DNA of 15,017 nucleotides from JBDKGV01 sp039798005. GTDB taxonomy: Bacteria > Fibrobacterota > Fibrobacteria > UBA5070. The stretch is taken from assembly GCA_039798005.1 (NCBI GenBank), contig JBDKGV010000073.1, positions 1 through 15,017 on the forward strand, given 5' to 3'. The translations under genes were made by a program, and so were the position numbers. The notes below the pieces were generated by a model that did not search any database, was not told where the DNA came from, and saw only the letters and a list, made by a program, of their open reading frames with translations. Within the stretch, counting starts at the first letter, position 1; each line of letters begins with the position of its first letter. Positions 7,739 to 14,228 of this stretch are shown piece by piece.

Positions 7739-8173
7739 TTACCCCCTCTGCGCCAGCACGAGCGCGTAGAGCTTCATCTGCTTGACCATGGCTGAAAGGC
7801 CATTGGAGCGCGTGGGAGACAGGTGTTCCTTCAGACCCAAGCGATCCATGAATCCAAGCGTGCTCTTCGCGATCTCGGCGGCCGGACGGTCGGAAAGGAT
7901 CGCCACCAGCATGGCGATGAGCCCTCGGGTGATGGCCGCATCGGAGTCGGCATCGAAATGCACCACGCCATCGCGCACCTCCGGATGAAGCCACACCTGC
8001 GACTGGCAACCCTTCACCTTGTACTTCTCGTCGCGATGTTCGTCGGGGTATGGTGCAAGGGTGTTGCCGAGCTTGATGATCTCCTCGTAGCGGTCCATCC
8101 AGTCGGTGTGGCCGCCCAAGAGGGCCTCGAGACGGGCTTCGCGTTCTTCAACGGTTCCAGTAAGATCCATCAT
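7739..8173 (-). CDS. sufE: SufE cysteine desulfuration protein
   Basis: A 144-residue sulfur-transfer protein that accepts persulfide sulfur from SufS and passes it to the scaffold. The acceptor cysteine is Cys56 in VKGCQSQVWL, matching Cys51 of E. coli SufE. Other family features are the opening helix with WMDRYEEIIKLG, LAPYPDEHR, the FDADSDAAITRGLIAML segment and a C-terminal GLSAMVKQMK helix. The ATG at 8173 overlaps the sufS stop (ATGATG); the adjacent ATG at 8170 is an equally possible start. GGGGA lies a few bases upstream. Being directly behind sufS, it is expected to work with that desulfurase. Length is normal for the family. Confidence 0.95.
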   Translation of the reverse strand: MMDLTGTVEEREARLEALLGGHTDWMDRYEEIIKLGNTLAPYPDEHRDEKYKVKGCQSQVWLHPEVRDGVVHFDADSDAAITRGLIAMLVAILSDRPAAEIAKSTLGFMDRLGLKEHLSPTRSNGLSAMVKQMKLYALVLAQRG

Positions 8174-9396
8174 TTGAGCATCCCCACGACGCGGCGAAGA
8201 CCGGCCACCAAGGCGTCGATCTCCTCCTCGGTGTTGTAGAAGGCTAGGGAGGCACGGATGGTGCCCGGTACGCCGAAGCGGTCCATCACGGGTTGGGCGC
8301 AATGGTGCCCGGTGCGCACGGCGATGCCAAGCTGGTCCAGGAGCACACCCGTATCGTAGGGGTGAACCCCCTCGATCACGAAGGACAGCACGGCCACCTT
8401 TTCCGGTGCGGTACCGATGATCCGAAGACCCGGGATCTCCAACAGCTTCGGGGTCGCGTATTCCAGCAGTTCGTGCTCACGGGCCGCGATGCGGTCCAGA
8501 CCCACGGAATCGACGAACTCGATCGCCGCACCCAATCCAATGCCCCCCTCGATGTTCGGGGTGCCGGCTTCGAACTTCCACGGCAGCTCGTTCCAAGTGG
8601 TCTTCTCGAAGGTGACGGTGGAGATCATGTCGCCACCGCCCTTCCAGACGGGCATGGATTCCAACAGATCCCGGCGTCCGTACAGGATTCCGATGCCGGT
8701 GGGACCATGGATCTTGTGGCCCGAGAAGGCCAGGAAGTCGCAATCCAAGTCCTGCACATCCACCTTCAGGTGCGGGATGGACTGGGCGGCGTCCAGCAGG
8801 GTGACGATGCCCAGCGCCTTGGCCTTGGCGATCATCGCCTTCACCGGATTGATGGTGCCCAAGGCGTTGGAGACATGGGTGATGGCAAGGAGCTTCGGGC
8901 CCTTTGCCAGCAATTTGTCAAATTCCGTCTGGTCCAGCACGCCTCGGTCGTCGACCGGGATCACAAGGAGGCTAGCCCCTTTTTCCTCGCACACGATCTG
9001 CCAAGGCACGATGTTGGCGTGGTGCTCGATCGCGCTCACCAGGACCGTGTCGCCTTTGGACAGATTCTGTCGTCCCCAGGTGAAGGCCACCAGGTTGATC
9101 GAATCGGTGGTGCCGCTGGTGAAGATGATCTCTTCGCTTGCGGTGGCGTTCAGGAAGCGGCGCACGCGCTCGCGGGCGGCCTCGTGGGCGTCGGTGGCCT
9201 TCTGCGAGAGGTAATGCACGCCGCGGTTCACATTGGCGCGGTAGGTGGTGTAGAAGTCCGCAATGGCCTGGCTCACCACGGTGGGCACCTGGGCGGTGGC
9301 GGCATTGTCCAGATAGATGAGGGGCTTGCCGTGCACCTTCTCCTCCAGCACGGGAAAGAGGGCACGCAAGGCCTTCATGGAAAGAGGGGCGGTCAT
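8170..9396 (-). CDS. sufS: SufS cysteine desulfurase (group II, PLP-dependent)
   Basis: A 408-residue PLP enzyme that removes sulfur from L-cysteine, giving alanine and an enzyme persulfide for Fe-S assembly. Key residues are visible: IYLDNAATAQ (27-36), the His125 stretch IEHHANIVPWQ, LLDAAQSIPH (200-209), the PLP lysine Lys228 in SGHKIHGPTG, and the persulfide Cys366 in RTGHHCAQP. The RxGHHC context and short active-site loop mark the SufS/CsdA class rather than NifS/IscS. The ATG at 9396 overlaps the sufD stop (ATGA) and has GGAGGG six bases upstream, so this start is preferred over one 16 codons earlier. The next gene encodes its sulfur acceptor SufE. Confidence 0.96.
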   Translation of the reverse strand: MTAPLSMKALRALFPVLEEKVHGKPLIYLDNAATAQVPTVVSQAIADFYTTYRANVNRGVHYLSQKATDAHEAARERVRRFLNATASEEIIFTSGTTDSINLVAFTWGRQNLSKGDTVLVSAIEHHANIVPWQIVCEEKGASLLVIPVDDRGVLDQTEFDKLLAKGPKLLAITHVSNALGTINPVKAMIAKAKALGIVTLLDAAQSIPHLKVDVQDLDCDFLAFSGHKIHGPTGIGILYGRRDLLESMPVWKGGGDMISTVTFEKTTWNELPWKFEAGTPNIEGGIGLGAAIEFVDSVGLDRIAAREHELLEYATPKLLEIPGLRIIGTAPEKVAVLSFVIEGVHPYDTGVLLDQLGIAVRTGHHCAQPVMDRFGVPGTIRASLAFYNTEEEIDALVAGLRRVVGMLK

Positions 9397-10631
9397 GCTT
9401 GGCCCTCCAGAAGATGTTGGACCCTGCCCTTGAGTTCGGGCCAAGGCATCTGGTCGGCGACTTCCTGCAAGAAGGCCCGGATCAGGACGGCGCGGGCCGC
9501 GGCGTGCGAGAACCCGCGGGCGCGAAGGAAGAAGAGCGCCTTCTCATCGAGGTTGCCGGTGGCCGAGCCGTGGCTTGCCTTGACATCATCGTTCTCGATC
9601 TCAAGCTGTGGCCGTGCATGCACCGTGGCCTTGCGCGAAAGCAGGAGATTGCGGTTGGACTGCTGGGCGCGGGTGCCCGCGGCCCCGGGCCGCACGTACA
9701 CGCGACCGTGGAACACGCCGGTGGATTCGCCATCCAACACGCCTTTGACGGTCTGGGCCGAGCGGCATTTGGGAGCCGCATGGTCCACGACGGTCTGGAT
9801 GTCGATGTGCCGGTCGGCGTCCGGGCGAAAGACCCCCTTGAGCGATCCTTCGCAGTCGGTTTCCGCGAGGTTCAAGACCGTCTCGATGCGGGCGTATTCG
9901 GCGCCGATCTGGGCCAGATGCCCTTGATAGTTGCTGGAGCGCGCCTGCTTCACGGCGGTGGAAGCCCAGACGGTGTCGCCGCGGCCTTGAAGGCCGATCC
10001 TTCCGTGGGTCAGTTGGGCATTGGCTCCCAGCACGACTTCCGTGACGATCAGGCTGCGGTGGGCCATTCCCTCCGAGCTTTCGTGGACTTCGGCAAGGCT
10101 TGCGCGGGCATTTTCCCCCAGCACCACCAGCACCCAGTTCCAAGCGGGTGAGGCCGAGGAATACTGGCGATGGAAGAGCTGAAGGGGAATCTCAAGGGAC
10201 ACGCCCGCGGGGACATGCAGGAGCACTCCGGTCTGGAAGCTCGAGAGGTTCCAAGCCGGAAGCGCCTGTCCGTTCCAATCGATGACGCTTGCCAGTTTCG
10301 CTTCAAGAAGCGCGGCCAAGTCCGGACGCGCCAGCGCCGAGGCGAAGCTCCCGAAGAACACGCCATCCGGAAGGTCGAGAAAGTCGCGCACCGGGTGACC
10401 ATCGACCAGCTCGAGGAACGGAGCCTCGGCCTCCAGAGGATAGGTCGAATCCGCGGTGGTGAAGGTGGAGCAATCGACCGGCCCGATCGCGCTGGTATCT
10501 TCCTCCAAAAGGAAGCGTGCGGAACTCGTGTATTTCCACTCTTCGAGCTTGCGCGAGGGAAGGCCCAGTTCGTGAGCCTTCCCTCGGGCCTTGGCCCGCA
10601 GCTCCAAGAGCCACTGCGGCTCGCCGCTCAC
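9393..10631 (-). CDS. sufD: SufD, Fe-S cluster scaffold complex subunit
   Basis: A 412-residue subunit of the SufBCD scaffold that builds [4Fe-4S] clusters in the cytosol. The N-terminal stretch GLPSRKLEEWKYT is the SufD hallmark. A beta-helical core follows, with LNLAETDCEGSLKGVF and later SNRNLLLSRKATVHARPQLE and SHGSATGNLDEKALFFLRAR. The C-terminal helical part has ARAVLIRAFLQEV, the SufC-binding region in this family. It is SufD and not SufB: it is shorter and lacks the SufB-type central motifs. It starts at a GTG that shares bases with the sufC stop (GTGA), with AGGAGG eight bases upstream. SufD normally forms a heteromer with SufB, yet no sufB lies in this operon. Confidence 0.93.
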   Translation of the reverse strand: MSGEPQWLLELRAKARGKAHELGLPSRKLEEWKYTSSARFLLEEDTSAIGPVDCSTFTTADSTYPLEAEAPFLELVDGHPVRDFLDLPDGVFFGSFASALARPDLAALLEAKLASVIDWNGQALPAWNLSSFQTGVLLHVPAGVSLEIPLQLFHRQYSSASPAWNWVLVVLGENARASLAEVHESSEGMAHRSLIVTEVVLGANAQLTHGRIGLQGRGDTVWASTAVKQARSSNYQGHLAQIGAEYARIETVLNLAETDCEGSLKGVFRPDADRHIDIQTVVDHAAPKCRSAQTVKGVLDGESTGVFHGRVYVRPGAAGTRAQQSNRNLLLSRKATVHARPQLEIENDDVKASHGSATGNLDEKALFFLRARGFSHAAARAVLIRAFLQEVADQMPWPELKGRVQHLLEGQA

Positions 10632-11395
10632 AGTCCTGCCTCCTCGAGAAGCCAGTCGTAACCGCGCTTCTCGAGCTCCAAGGCAAGGTCCGCACCGCCC
10701 GAGCGGATGATCCGTCCCTTGGCCAACACATGGATCTGGTCGGGCTTGATGTGGTCAAGCAAGCGCTGGTAGTGGGTCACCAGGATCATGGAACGGTCCT
10801 CGGCGCGCAACCAGTTCACTCCCTTGGAGACTTCGCGCAGGGCATCGATGTCCAGACCCGAGTCGGTCTCGTCCAGGAGGCACAAGGAAGGCTCCAGCAC
10901 CAGCATCTGCAGGATTTCGTTGCGCTTCTTCTGGCCGCCCGAGAATCCTTCGTTGAGGGAGCGCGTGAGGAGCGCGGGGTCCATCTCCAGGACCTCCATG
11001 CGCTTGGTCACCAGCTCGATGAAGCCGGCACCATCGATTTCCGGCAGTCCCTTGTATTTGCGGTGTTCGTTGAGAGCGGTGCGCAGGAAGTAGCTGTTGG
11101 AGACGCCGGGGATCTCGATCGGGTACTGGAACGCCAGGAACACGCCTTCGCGGGCGCGGTCTTCCGGTTCCATCGCCAGCAGGTCCTTGCCCTTGAAAAA
11201 GATCTCGCCCGAAGTGATCTCGTAGGCCGGATGGCCTGCGAGCACCTGGGAGAGCGTGCTTTTTCCGGCGCCGTTGGGCCCCATGATGGCATGGATCTCG
11301 CCGACACCGACCGTCAGCGAAAGTCCCTTGAGGATCTCCACACCGGCGACCCGGGCGTGAAGGTTGCGGATCTCGAGAAGTGGTGTCTGGCTCAT
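10628..11395 (-). CDS. sufC: SufC, Fe-S assembly ABC-type ATPase
   Basis: A 255-residue soluble ABC ATPase that powers the SufBCD scaffold. Walker A is GPNGAGKST (39-47), the signature is EGFSGGQKKRNEILQML, and Walker B is LCLLDETDSGLD with the LDETDSGLDIDAL form typical of SufC. The D-loop and an H-loop histidine in ILVTHYQR follow. ATG 11395 (MSQTPLLEIRN) was chosen because the frame continues upstream only through the promoter-like region. There is no Shine-Dalgarno sequence before it. It is the first gene of the operon, followed by sufD with a 4-nt overlap. In most bacteria sufB precedes sufC; here a divergent lipoprotein gene is upstream. Confidence 0.95.
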   Translation of the reverse strand: MSQTPLLEIRNLHARVAGVEILKGLSLTVGVGEIHAIMGPNGAGKSTLSQVLAGHPAYEITSGEIFFKGKDLLAMEPEDRAREGVFLAFQYPIEIPGVSNSYFLRTALNEHRKYKGLPEIDGAGFIELVTKRMEVLEMDPALLTRSLNEGFSGGQKKRNEILQMLVLEPSLCLLDETDSGLDIDALREVSKGVNWLRAEDRSMILVTHYQRLLDHIKPDQIHVLAKGRIIRSGGADLALELEKRGYDWLLEEAGL

Positions 11396-11431
11396 GATTT
11401 TAAAATAGCACCAAAATGGTTCTGTATCCAA
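11396..11431 (-). promoter_or_regulatory. suf operon promoter, probably leaderless
   Basis: Read on the minus strand, TTGGAT (11431-11426), an 18-base spacer and TATTTT (11407-11402) are followed by AAAATC and the sufC ATG at 11395. The 6-nt gap puts the transcription start at or beside the start codon. The hexamer lies within a perfect 10-bp palindrome ATTTTAAAAT (11397-11406) that could also be an operator. The -35 is weak (three of six). Confidence 0.5.
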
Positions 11432-11527
11432 ACGGAAAGATGATCATGTCGAATTTATGGGGGCCTGCCAAGCCTTCTCGCCATGCCTTGCCGGCATCGT
11501 TCCACTCTTGGAAACATCCCATGGAAT

Positions 11528-11544
11528 GCTGGATTGAATCCAGC
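11528..11544. promoter_or_regulatory. Perfect 17-bp palindrome, candidate operator
   Basis: GCTGGATT-G-AATCCAGC reads the same on both strands around one central base. It sits in the divergent control region between the sufC promoter and the lipoprotein promoter, ending 36 bases before the TTGACT box at 11581. Perfect 8-bp arms with a 1-nt centre suit a dimeric repressor or activator rather than a hairpin. The regulator is unknown. Confidence 0.4.
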
Positions 11545-11580
11545 GATCACGCCATCCCGGCCATGGTGCGTGGAATTCGC

Positions 11581-11610
11581 TTGACTAGAAGGGCAAATGG
11601 TCCCTACCTT
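11581..11610 (+). promoter_or_regulatory. Promoter candidate for the small lipoprotein gene
   Basis: TTGACT (11581-11586, five of six matches) and TACCTT (11605-11610) are 18 bases apart. An alternative is TTGTCA (11609-11614) with TATATC (11630-11635), but its 15-base spacer is short. Either gives a short leader to the ATG at 11653. Confidence 0.4.
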
Positions 11611-11652
11611 GTCAAAGTTCGTCCACTTGTATATCAACCGGGGTCCATCACG

Positions 11653-12003
11653 ATGCGCCGTCTTGCACTTGCCACTCTCTGTCTCTCTCTCGCCGGTTCC
11701 GTGGTCCTCACGGGTTGTGCTGGTTCCAAGCCCAGCGAAGGCTCGGAAACCAAGGCCCCTGTGAAGAAGAAGGCCGAGTTGGAAGCCGAAATCCTCAAGG
11801 CTCGTCAAGAAGCCGAGGCTCAGGAAAAGAAGCTGACCGAACTGCGCGAGGAAAAGGCCGCTCTCGAGGCCGAACTTGAGCGCAAGAACAACCCGACGGC
11901 CGCCGTTCCTGCATCGGCAGCGACCCCGGCGCCTGCCGCCGCCAAGGTCGACAGCGCCAAGGCCGCTCCTGCCAAGGCTGCGACTCCAGCAAAGAAGAAG
12001 TAG
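11653..12003 (+). CDS. Small coiled-coil lipoprotein, Lpp-like layout
   Basis: A 116-residue lipoprotein. The signal peptide ends in the lipobox LTGC, with Cys22 as the lipidated residue. Residues about 38-78 form a charged heptad-like helix (KKKAELEAEILKARQEAEAQ and onward), probably a coiled coil. The tail is rich in Ala, Pro and Lys and ends in PAKKK. Lipid anchor, coiled coil and terminal lysine resemble the layout of Braun's lipoprotein, which ties the outer membrane to peptidoglycan. That likeness is architectural only; the sequence is not recognisably Lpp and is longer. The start was chosen for the signal peptide. The upstream GGGG (11640-11643) is a weak ribosome site. It lies just before phoH and may be transcribed with it. 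Confidence 0.82.
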   Translation: MRRLALATLCLSLAGSVVLTGCAGSKPSEGSETKAPVKKKAELEAEILKARQEAEAQEKKLTELREEKAALEAELERKNNPTAAVPASAATPAPAAAKVDSAKAAPAKAATPAKKK

Positions 12004-12043
12004 CCTGACTCCGGAAGCTTGGACTCGCACCCCGTTTCCCGGG

Positions 12044-12958
12044 GTGTCTGCCGAGGTCCGTCGCGTCCTGCTTGCCAACGGTGAGCGCAATCTCATCGAG
12101 ATCGAGCGTCGCTTGGGCGTACGGATCCACGCCCGAGGCGACCTGTTGGCCGTCGAGGGTGGCGACGAACCCACCCACAAGAAAGCCGTGGAGGCCCTGC
12201 GCGCCCTGATCCGCGCCGCAGAGCTTGGCGGCAGCGAAGACGACAGGCTCGGCGAGCTTGCCTCTGATGCGGCATCCCAAGACTGGGAAAAGCCCATTTT
12301 GTACGACGCCCGCGGCGGTGGCATCCGGCCCCGCAGCGTCGGGCAGGTGAAACTGGTCGAGGCCGTCACCCGCAATTCCTTGACCTTCGCCACCGGTCCT
12401 GCCGGCACCGGCAAGACCTTCCTTGCCATCGCCATGGCGGTCGCCGCCTTGGAAAAACGCGAGATCGACCGCATCGTGCTGGTGCGCCCCGCCGTGGAAG
12501 CCGGCGAGTCCTTGGGATTCCTGCCCGGTGATCTCAAGGAAAAGATCGCCCCTTATCTCCAGCCCATGTTCGATGCCTTGGGCGAGATGATGCCCCGCAC
12601 CAAGTTCAAGGAGCGCATGGAGGACGGCACCATTGAACTGGCGCCGCTTGCCTACATGCGTGGCCGCACGCTCTCGCGCAGCTTCGTGATCCTGGACGAG
12701 GCCCAGAACACCACGACCAGCCAGATGATGATGCTCCTGACCCGCATTGGTGCCCGCTCCAAGGCCGTCGTGACCGGTGACCCGAGCCAGTGCGACCTGG
12801 GGCCCCGCGAGACCTCGGGCCTGTCGCATGCCTGCAAGATCCTGGAAGGGATCGACAGCATCAGCATCGTGAAGCTGCAAGCCTCCGACCAGATGCGCCA
12901 CCCCTTGGTGCGCGCCATCATCGAAGCCTACGAACGCGACGCCGACGACGCGTTCTGA
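12044..12958 (+). CDS. phoH: PhoH-family ATPase (YbeZ-like), non-ATG start
   Basis: A cytosolic P-loop ATPase of the PhoH/YbeZ family, which is linked to RNA metabolism and often to the rRNA-maturation nuclease YbeY. Visible parts are the N-terminal IEIERRLGVRIHARGD region, the GIRPRSVGQ linker, Walker A GPAGTGKT (118-125), VLVRPAVEAGESLGFLPGDL, APLAYMRGRTL, Walker B FVILDEAQNTT (Asp218, Glu219) and VVTGDPSQCDL. No suitable ATG exists. GTG 12044 gives 304 residues. CTG 12005 gives 317, closer to the family's N-terminal length. The only in-frame ATG (11876) would overlap the lipoprotein gene by 128 bases and add an Arg/Pro-rich shadow peptide. The product is sure but the start is not. ybeY does not follow. 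Confidence 0.93.
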   Translation: MSAEVRRVLLANGERNLIEIERRLGVRIHARGDLLAVEGGDEPTHKKAVEALRALIRAAELGGSEDDRLGELASDAASQDWEKPILYDARGGGIRPRSVGQVKLVEAVTRNSLTFATGPAGTGKTFLAIAMAVAALEKREIDRIVLVRPAVEAGESLGFLPGDLKEKIAPYLQPMFDALGEMMPRTKFKERMEDGTIELAPLAYMRGRTLSRSFVILDEAQNTTTSQMMMLLTRIGARSKAVVTGDPSQCDLGPRETSGLSHACKILEGIDSISIVKLQASDQMRHPLVRAIIEAYERDADDAF

Positions 12959-12966
12959 TCAATCTC

Positions 12967-13006
12967 TTCGGGTCTGATTCCTCGAAGCTTGCATCAACGA
13001 CCCGAA
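12967..13006. terminator. Inverted repeat between convergent genes, likely terminator
   Basis: TTCGGGTC (12967-12974) and GACCCGAA (12999-13006) form a perfect 8-bp stem, extended inside by TGAT/ATCA with a two-base bulge. It begins 8 bases after the phoH stop. There is no T-tract on either side, so it may work as a 3' end stabiliser or factor-assisted terminator rather than a classic intrinsic one. Confidence 0.45.
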
Positions 13007-13014
13007 ATCGCTGG

Positions 13015-13042
13015 CCGAAGAAAACCATCGCAGCTTGCTGCG
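13015..13042 (-). terminator. Weak terminator-like hairpin after the galE operon
   Basis: On the minus strand CGCAG-CAAG-CTGCG (13042-13029) is followed by ATGGTTTTCTTC. The 5-bp stem is short and the T-run interrupted. It lies 27 bases past the stop of the lipoprotein gene, where a terminator is expected. Confidence 0.3.
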
Positions 13043-13068
13043 GGGGGGTATTCGCAGAGCACCCTCGA

Positions 13069-14217
13069 TCAGTCCCCAACCCGGTAGTGGAACCGGAACA
13101 CACTGGTGGAGGGACCGCTCAGCAGCACCCTCAGCTCGATCGTGCACAGGTCCAACCGCCACTGATCATGGCCTCCTGAAGCCGCCAGAGCCTTGATCGC
13201 ATCGTTCTTCATGGATTCGGGCATAGCCGGCTTCCCACCACCGGAAGCCTCTCTGGAAAGCAGCGTCCAAGACCGCCCGGACTTGCGGGGCAACGTCATC
13301 CATTCCGAAGAGATCGGCTCGACCTCCGAGGCCAGCACCACACCCCCACTCCCGTCGCTCCCCAAGAAGACCCCGTACGAGAAGCGCTGCTGCACCGCCA
13401 GGATGTCGCGGGAGATCGCGTAAAGGAAAACATCCCGCCCCTCGACCGTTCCGGGAATCCCGAAGGCATCGGCCATCACCGCCTCGTTGCCGGTCCGGTA
13501 CAGACTGTCTGCGGGAACCTCCGCTCCAAAGCCCCCGACGATGCACTGCACCTCGTTTTCCTCGAGGAACAGTCCATGTGGAACACCCGGCACATGGATG
13601 CTGTCGACAAGACGACGCTGCCAACGGCCCTGAGCCGTGACGCTCCAATCCACGGTCACTGAATCAGTGAACACGGTATCTTGCAGCTTCCAGCGCCTGG
13701 TGCAATGCGTCCTGACCCCTTGGGCGGAAATGTCCATGGCCGCATCGGTGTATCCACCGTCCGTCCAAACGCTCAACAGATCCGCTCCGTCGGCAACAAG
13801 GGAGTCGACCTTTCGCACCAGCAGTCCCCGGACGCGGTAGTCCGGTTCCGAAGCATGGATCGATACGATCGTCACCAGCCAGTACGGTCCCAAGTCCCGA
13901 ACGTCGTGCAGGCGATGGAACCAACGTATGGTGCGCACGGATCCATCCTCATCGGTCTCCGCCCAGGGGAAGGCCTCAAGGACCTTCCCTTTCCCATAGA
14001 AAAGGGACACGAAGGAGCTGTCCAGCAGGCGCGCCTGACGGAAGGAGGCGAAGGATGCCGGCTTGGGAATCCAGTCGACCGGCTGCAGACGCTCCAATGG
14101 AAACTTCACCAAGGGAACGCTTGCCACGGGAGCAGCCCCACTCGCAGTCGACTTGGGCTTGCAAGCCGCAACAAGACCCAGCAGGCACAGAAGTGCTGCC
14201 AATCGAGCACCCCTCAC
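13069..14217 (-). CDS. Predicted lipoprotein of unknown function
   Basis: A 382-residue lipoprotein that I cannot assign to a family. From GTG 14217 the signal peptide VRGARLAALLCLLGLVAAC carries the lipobox LVAAC with lipidated Cys19. An Ala/Pro/Lys-rich linker follows. The body is soluble with many short beta-like stretches, such as YWLVTIVSIHASEP, YRVRGLLVRKVDSLV and SVTVDWSVTAQGRWQ. It also has aromatic-rich segments and repeated DS dipeptides. No enzyme motif is evident. The start was chosen because it gives a compact signal peptide 11 bases after the galE stop, with AAGG upstream. Longer versions would extend into galE. The link with galE suggests the pair is co-transcribed, but a joint role is only a guess (surface polysaccharide). 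Confidence 0.75.
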   Translation of the reverse strand: MRGARLAALLCLLGLVAACKPKSTASGAAPVASVPLVKFPLERLQPVDWIPKPASFASFRQARLLDSSFVSLFYGKGKVLEAFPWAETDEDGSVRTIRWFHRLHDVRDLGPYWLVTIVSIHASEPDYRVRGLLVRKVDSLVADGADLLSVWTDGGYTDAAMDISAQGVRTHCTRRWKLQDTVFTDSVTVDWSVTAQGRWQRRLVDSIHVPGVPHGLFLEENEVQCIVGGFGAEVPADSLYRTGNEAVMADAFGIPGTVEGRDVFLYAISRDILAVQQRFSYGVFLGSDGSGGVVLASEVEPISSEWMTLPRKSGRSWTLLSREASGGGKPAMPESMKNDAIKALAASGGHDQWRLDLCTIELRVLLSGPSTSVFRFHYRVGD

Positions 14218-14228
14218 GCCTGTCGACC

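Noticed and set aside
8293..9927. A 544-codon open frame on the plus strand across sufS and sufD
   Set aside because: It is antisense to two clear Suf genes and its translation has no domain. Long antisense frames are expected in GC-rich coding DNA.
11795..12901. A minus-strand open frame of 368 codons opposite phoH
   Set aside because: PhoH motifs on the plus strand are unmistakable and the antisense product matches nothing.
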